A DNA stretch of 5,420 nucleotides from assembly GCA_006954465.1 (NCBI GenBank), contig LVVU01000097.1:1-5420 (forward strand), written 5' to 3'. The DNA comes from Candidatus Methanoprimaticola hominis. GTDB lineage: Archaea; Thermoplasmatota; Thermoplasmata; Methanomassiliicoccales; Methanomethylophilaceae. Below are positions 1-3,103 of the stretch, piece after piece (positions within the stretch are counted from its first letter, which is position 1; every line of letters begins with the position of its first letter). Made by a program: the position numbers and the translations under genes. Under the pieces are notes generated by a model that was not told the DNA's origin, did not search any database, and worked only from the letters and a program-made list of their open reading frames with translations.

Positions 1-256
1 CGGCGCCTCCCGCCCACAGGGTTCCGAGCCTGTACATGGAAGGGGCATGGCCTGTTGCCGATGCTTCGAGATACAGACGCTCGGCGCCATCCGGATCGGC
101 CGGGGTCCCGGTCCCGGCCATCTTGAGCTCGGCCATGCCGAACATCCCGTTGGCGGAGCCTGCCTCCGCAGCCTCGGAGAAGAGCCTGTATGCCGCTCCG
201 GGATCGCTCTCGACCATCGAGACGGCCTGTTCGCATAGTTCGGCGGGATCTGTCAT
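1..256 (-). CDS. Sel1-like (TPR-type) repeat protein, N-terminal part, cut by window edge
   Basis: Read on the minus strand from ATG at 256, the frame stays open to the window edge and gives 85 residues with no stop. Residues about 21-48 (AAYRLFSEAAEAGSANGMFG then MAELKMAG) and about 57-85 (DGAERLYLEASATGHAPSMY then RLGTLWAGGA) are two copies of the Sel1-like pattern: A..ly.eAA..G...a...lg.l...G.g...d...A. The G.GTPADPDGAERL junction between them is the usual inter-repeat loop. Sel1-like repeats are helix-turn-helix solenoids of the TPR superfamily that hold proteins together; the family name does not fix a function. There is no signal peptide or membrane segment in the visible part. The start is preferred because it begins just before the first repeat. 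No clear Shine-Dalgarno precedes it, so the mRNA may be leaderless. The gene diverges from the membrane-peptide/ArsR operon. The C-terminus and total repeat number lie outside the window. Confidence 0.83.
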   Translation of the reverse strand, partial: MTDPAELCEQAVSMVESDPGAAYRLFSEAAEAGSANGMFGMAELKMAGTGTPADPDGAERLYLEASATGHAPSMYRLGTLWAGGA

Positions 257-279
257 ATGACGGGGGCATCGCGTGCCCT

Positions 280-294
280 GGGATAATCGTTTTC
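280..294 (-). promoter_or_regulatory. weak candidate BRE/TATA for the Sel1-repeat gene
   Basis: On the minus strand this stretch reads GGAAAACGATTATCC, the most AT-rich part of the spacer upstream of the Sel1-repeat start. Its centre is about 31 bp before the ATG at 256, the distance expected for an archaeal TATA box feeding a leaderless or very short-leader transcript. The match to the TTTATATA consensus is poor, so position and base composition are the main support. Confidence 0.25.
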
Positions 295-325
295 CACGCT
301 CTCCGGAGCGAACCCGACCATAACC

Positions 326-335
326 CTATTTCAAT
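326..335 (+). promoter_or_regulatory. candidate TATA element of the membrane-peptide/ArsR operon
   Basis: CTATTTCAAT is the only AT-rich block upstream of the first plus-strand gene. Its centre is about 28-30 bp before the ATG at 358, so transcription would start almost at the start codon. The sequence is a weak TATA match. The spacing resembles that of the much clearer TATA box before the Hsp70-like gene. Confidence 0.35.
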
Positions 336-353
336 CACCGACACGATTCGGTG
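336..353. promoter_or_regulatory. perfect 6-bp inverted repeat, possible ArsR operator
   Basis: CACCGA (336-341) and its exact reverse complement TCGGTG (348-353) are separated by 6 bp. The repeat sits between the candidate TATA element and the start codon of the operon that encodes the ArsR-family repressor. That is where an autoregulatory operator would block transcription initiation. It is shorter and more GC-rich than the AT-rich 12-2-12 operators known for SmtB/CadC, and a repeat of this size can arise by chance. The right arm also covers the GGTGG that could serve as a ribosome-binding site. Confidence 0.35.
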
Positions 354-357
354 GCAT

Positions 358-543
358 ATGATGAAAGGGCCACTCGTCTACGCCGCCGCGATCCTCGCGT
401 TCGTTCTCATCGCCATGTCGTTCCTTCTGGTGGCGTTCCCGGACAGCGCCGAAATACTGGGGATAATCGCCGGAGCGGTGGCCGCAGGCGTCGTCGCCGT
501 ACTTCTGATAATATTGGTGAAGACCAGGAGGGGCGCCTTTTGA
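358..543 (+). CDS. small two-helix membrane protein, unknown function
   Basis: The 61-residue product is almost entirely two hydrophobic helices: about residues 6-27 (LVYAAAILAFVLIAMSFLLV core) and 32-54 (EILGIIAGAVAAGVVAVLLI core). They are joined by a tight PDSA turn, and a basic KTRR sits at the C-terminus. By the positive-inside rule both ends should face the cytoplasm, making a hairpin in the membrane. The second helix is rich in small residues (GIIAGAVAAG), which favours packing against another helix. Two ATGs stand in tandem (358 and 361); GGTGG at 350-354 is better spaced for the second. The frame is open upstream to 190, but that part crosses the promoter region and is not credible as protein. 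The stop codon overlaps the TTG start of the ArsR-family gene, so the two are co-transcribed and probably translationally coupled. I do not recognise a family; a metal-linked role would be a guess from the neighbour. Confidence 0.7.
   Translation: MMKGPLVYAAAILAFVLIAMSFLLVAFPDSAEILGIIAGAVAAGVVAVLLIILVKTRRGAF
526..533 (+). promoter_or_regulatory. strong Shine-Dalgarno fixing a TTG start
   Basis: AGGAGGGG lies inside the 3' end of the membrane-peptide gene. The AGGAGG core ends 8 nt before TTG at 540. It is by far the best ribosome-binding site in the window and decides the ArsR-family start: the next in-frame ATG (606) would remove the conserved cysteine-containing N-terminus. Confidence 0.75.
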
Positions 544-896
544 GCGACGAGTGCTGCGATTCCGTCGAGATCCACAACGAGAAGGTCTCCGTCGCATTGG
601 CCGCGATGCCCACCGAGGAGCACGTTGACGGCCTCTCGGACTTCTTCAGGATATTCTCCGACCGTACCCGCGTCAAGATCCTGCTGGCACTGGATGCAGG
701 CGAGATGTGCGTCTGCGACATCAGCGCCACCCTCGGCATGTCCATGTCGGCCACATCCCATCAGCTCAGGATGCTCAGGGACGCCCACCTCGTCACCTTC
801 CGCAAGGAGGGCAAGAGCGTCTACTACTCGCTCTGCGACGAGCACGTCCGTCTCGTTCTAGAGATGGCACTCGAACACATCAGGGAACAGGATTGA
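540..896 (+). CDS. ArsR/SmtB-family metal-sensing repressor, CadC-like
   Basis: This 118-residue winged-helix protein is expected to act as a dimer that leaves its operator when metal binds. The TTG start is chosen for the strong upstream AGGAGG, and it gives the N-terminus SDECCDSVEIHNEKV, typical of CadC-like sensors. FRIFSDRTRVKILLAL (37-51) is the usual ArsR helix pair. EMCVCD (55-60) is the metal-binding box with C57 and C59. MSMSATSHQLRMLRDAHLV (67-85) contains the recognition helix, and FRKEGKSVYYSL (87-98) is the beta wing. From memory, Staphylococcus CadC binds Cd/Pb with C7, C11, C58 and C60, and Zn with D101, H103, H114 and E117. Here C57, C59, D100, H102, H113 and E116 match with a constant offset of one. 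C6 matches C7, but the C11 position is E10; C5 or H12 might substitute. Both the alpha3N and alpha5 metal sites therefore look largely present. No metal pump or exporter is in the window. The exact metal (Cd, Pb, Zn or As) cannot be settled from sequence. Confidence 0.93.
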   Translation: MSDECCDSVEIHNEKVSVALAAMPTEEHVDGLSDFFRIFSDRTRVKILLALDAGEMCVCDISATLGMSMSATSHQLRMLRDAHLVTFRKEGKSVYYSLCDEHVRLVLEMALEHIREQD

Positions 897-962
897 AGCG
901 GACTGCGGATTCCGTAGCTCTGATGACGACGTCCCCGGACGAACGTCTGAGTCTAGCATCCT

Positions 963-977
963 CTACGAATCTCGTAG
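963..977. promoter_or_regulatory. 15-bp palindrome upstream of the Hsp70-vWA promoter
   Basis: CTACGA (963-968) and TCGTAG (972-977) are perfect inverted repeats around ATC. The stem could extend by a G-U and a C-G pair (961-962 with 978-979) if transcribed. It lies 14 bp before the TATA box, where an archaeal activator or repressor dimer could bind. It could instead belong to the 3' end of the ArsR transcript, but no T-tract follows directly, which argues against a terminator. Confidence 0.35.
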
Positions 978-990
978 GGGTCCCAGTCTT

Positions 991-1001
991 CTTTTATAAT
1001 A
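991..1001 (+). promoter_or_regulatory. archaeal TATA box of the Hsp70-vWA operon
   Basis: CTTTTATAATA is a good archaeal TATA box and stands out from GC-rich surroundings. The centre, near 996, is about 33 bp before the ATG at 1029. Transcription should begin around 1020-1024, leaving a leader of under 10 nt, and no Shine-Dalgarno is present between TATA and ATG. This marks the Hsp70-like gene as the start of its own transcription unit, separate from the ArsR-family gene. Confidence 0.7.
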
Positions 1002-1028
1002 TGCACGCGTTATCTCGAGCGATGGGAT

Positions 1029-3092
1029 ATGAAGGTTGGGATCGATCTAGGAACGACCTACTCTGCAGTTGCAAGGTATGACAAGAAGAACAACAAGCCG
1101 GTTATCATCACGAACACATTCGGAAAGGAGATCACGCCTTCTGTGATCTGCTTCCTGGATGATGGCGACATCCTCGTCGGAGAGGACGCCAAGGACATGC
1201 AGTCCAACGGTACCGGCGTCAACGCCGCCGCATTCAAGAGGAGCATGGGGGACGGCTCCATTGCCGTCAGCTTCAACGGGAAGGACTACACGTCCGAGGA
1301 CCTGAGCACCATCCTCCTGAAGCACCTGATCAAGGATGCCGAGAACGCCACCGGCGAGAAGGTGGAGGAGGCCGTCATCACGGTCCCTGCCTATTTCAAC
1401 GATTTCCAGAGGACCGCCACGATCAGGGCCGGGGAGGCCTGCGGCATCAAGGTCCAGAAGATCATCAACGAGCCGACCGCCGCGGCCATCTCCTACGGCT
1501 ACAAGCACTCGGCCGATAAGACGATCATGGTCTACGACCTCGGAGGAGGAACCTTCGATGTCACCATCGTCAGGATCTCCAAAGGGAACATCGAGGTCAT
1601 CGGAACCGACGGGAACCACATCCTCGGAGGAAAGGACTGGGACGCTGCCATCGTCAAGTACGTCTGCGATCAGTTCATCGACGAGTTCGACGTCGATCCC
1701 CGCGATGACCTGCCGACCAAGAACGAGCTCATCGTCGCCGCGGAGGGATACAAGAAGACCCTCTCCATCGCCGAGACCGTCACGATCCCGATCAACTACG
1801 AGGGATACAGCGCCAAGTACACCCTGACCAGGAGCGAGTTCGAGTCCATGACCGAGTACCTGCTCATCGCGACCAAGGAGGTCTGTCAGAACCTCATGGG
1901 CGACCTGGGCCTCGCTTGGACCGACATCGATGAGATCCTCCTCGTCGGAGGATCCACCAGGATGCCTGCGGTCTCCAACTTCCTCAGGGACATGACCGGC
2001 AGGGAGGTCATCGCCCACAGCGATACCGACCTGGCAGTCGCGAAGGGAGCTGCGATCGTCGGCGAGCTCTACAGCAGCAACGCCACCGGACTCAGGGCCA
2101 TGCAGGTCTCCGATGTCACCGCGCACTCCCTCGGAGTGCTCTCCGTATCCCAGGACGGTTCCAAGTTCGTCAACGAGATAATGATCAAGAAGAACTCGAA
2201 GGTCCCCGCCACCGTGCGCAAGCCCTTCAGGCTCAACAAGGGCAACATGACCGAGAAGATCGAGGTCTACACCCTCCAGGGCGAGTCCAGGATCCCTCTG
2301 GACTGCAACGTCCTCGCCAAGGTCGTCATCTCCGGATTCTACAACAACGGACAGGGCGTCGAGGTGGCCATCGAGTACAACTACGATCAGAACGGGGTCG
2401 TCAACATCACCGCCTTCCAGGGCGAGGACCCCCTCAACGTGGACACCATGCCCATCGACGAGGACATCAGGTGGATGGGCGGAAGCCCGAAGAGCAGGAG
2501 GGGCGACGAGTCCATCCTCAAGAACATCGCCATCTGCGTGGACCTCTCCAGGAGCATGGAGGGAGACCCCATCGAGCACGCCAAGAGCTCGATCCGCGAC
2601 TTCGTCAACACCCTCCAGGACAAGGACACCTACTTCTCGCTGATCGGATTCGGCGACAAGATCAAGGTGGTCCAGGAGCTGAACAACGACCCCAGCGTCG
2701 TGCTCAACTCCATCGAGGACCTCAAGGTCAAGATGGTCGGAAGGGGGACGGACGCCAGCCCGCTCGACACCGCCAGGAGCATGCTCGCCTCCAAGCCCGG
2801 AGTGGGGATCATCGTGGTCCTCACCGACGGTATCTGGGGCAAGAGGGACAAGGCGGTCGACCAGGCACTGGGCTGCAGGAACGACAACATCACGATCATC
2901 GCGGTCGGACTCGGAGAGGCCGACACCTCGTTCCTCAGGCAGATCGCCACCGTCGACGACGGAGCGCTGTTCACGACCATCGACAGACTGGGAGAGACCT
3001 TCGGCACCATCGCCACGGCCATCTCCTCGGGCAACATGGGACTCGCGGTAAGGGAGAGCGGACCCGACAGCCGCCTGTCCTCGCGCGACTGA
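1029..3092 (+). CDS. Hsp70-like ATPase with C-terminal vWA domain in place of the lid
   Basis: The 687-residue protein joins an Hsp70 chaperone core to a von Willebrand factor A domain. Residues 1-355 form the actin-like nucleotide-binding domain: phosphate-1 GIDLGTTYS (4-12), catalytic-type lysine K70 in [17 protein letters not shown] (116-125), [11 protein letters not shown] (147-157), phosphate-2 [14 protein letters not shown] (168-181), ILGGKDWD (198-205) and the adenosine motif [10 protein letters not shown] (304-313). The linker and beta substrate domain follow (about 356-465), with [19 protein letters not shown] and YTLQGES recognisable. Where DnaK continues into its helical lid, residues 496-665 are instead a vWA domain with a complete MIDAS: D505-S507-S509 (CVDLSRSM), T574 (GRGTDAS) and D600 (VLTDG). 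The DnaK T199 position is H197. Expected role: ATP-driven cytoplasmic binding of a client, plus metal-dependent protein binding through the vWA. Its substrate is unknown. It is not the housekeeping DnaK, which has a helical lid. The next gene starts 11 nt after the stop, so the two form an operon. Confidence 0.93.
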   Translation: MKVGIDLGTTYSAVARYDKKNNKPVIITNTFGKEITPSVICFLDDGDILVGEDAKDMQSNGTGVNAAAFKRSMGDGSIAVSFNGKDYTSEDLSTILLKHLIKDAENATGEKVEEAVITVPAYFNDFQRTATIRAGEACGIKVQKIINEPTAAAISYGYKHSADKTIMVYDLGGGTFDVTIVRISKGNIEVIGTDGNHILGGKDWDAAIVKYVCDQFIDEFDVDPRDDLPTKNELIVAAEGYKKTLSIAETVTIPINYEGYSAKYTLTRSEFESMTEYLLIATKEVCQNLMGDLGLAWTDIDEILLVGGSTRMPAVSNFLRDMTGREVIAHSDTDLAVAKGAAIVGELYSSNATGLRAMQVSDVTAHSLGVLSVSQDGSKFVNEIMIKKNSKVPATVRKPFRLNKGNMTEKIEVYTLQGESRIPLDCNVLAKVVISGFYNNGQGVEVAIEYNYDQNGVVNITAFQGEDPLNVDTMPIDEDIRWMGGSPKSRRGDESILKNIAICVDLSRSMEGDPIEHAKSSIRDFVNTLQDKDTYFSLIGFGDKIKVVQELNNDPSVVLNSIEDLKVKMVGRGTDASPLDTARSMLASKPGVGIIVVLTDGIWGKRDKAVDQALGCRNDNITIIAVGLGEADTSFLRQIATVDDGALFTTIDRLGETFGTIATAISSGNMGLAVRESGPDSRLSSRD

Positions 3093-3103
3093 CGGCGAAT
3101 CAT

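Noticed and set aside
36..260. 74-residue plus-strand frame at the left edge
   Set aside because: It is the antisense of the Sel1-repeat gene, whose minus-strand frame shows two clear repeats.
297..310. CGCTC-TCCG-GAGCG repeat in the divergent spacer as an operator
   Set aside because: Short arms, GC-rich and poorly placed for either promoter; likely chance.
190..357. Upstream extension of the small membrane protein
   Set aside because: The extension is Arg-rich, overlaps the divergent Sel1-repeat gene and crosses the promoter region; the membrane hairpin starts right after the ATG at 358.
928..947. Nested inverted repeats (GACGT...ACGTC around GTCC-CC-GGAC) after the ArsR-family gene, as a terminator
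   Set aside because: Arms are only 4-5 bp and no T-tract follows. The nearest T-rich stretch is the TATA box of the next gene.
707..1081. 124-residue plus-strand frame covering the spacer before the Hsp70-like gene
   Set aside because: It overlaps the ArsR-family gene, runs across the promoter and into the Hsp70 start, and its translation has no family features.
1029..2420. Calling the Hsp70-like gene dnaK
   Set aside because: It lacks the helical lid, has a vWA domain instead, a changed linker and a non-canonical T199 position, and no grpE or normal dnaJ is beside it.
1047..2579. 510-residue open frame on the minus strand opposite the Hsp70-like gene
   Set aside because: It lies fully antisense to an unmistakable Hsp70 and its composition (very rich in Asp, Val, Gly and Leu) is what the opposite strand of a GC-rich gene gives.
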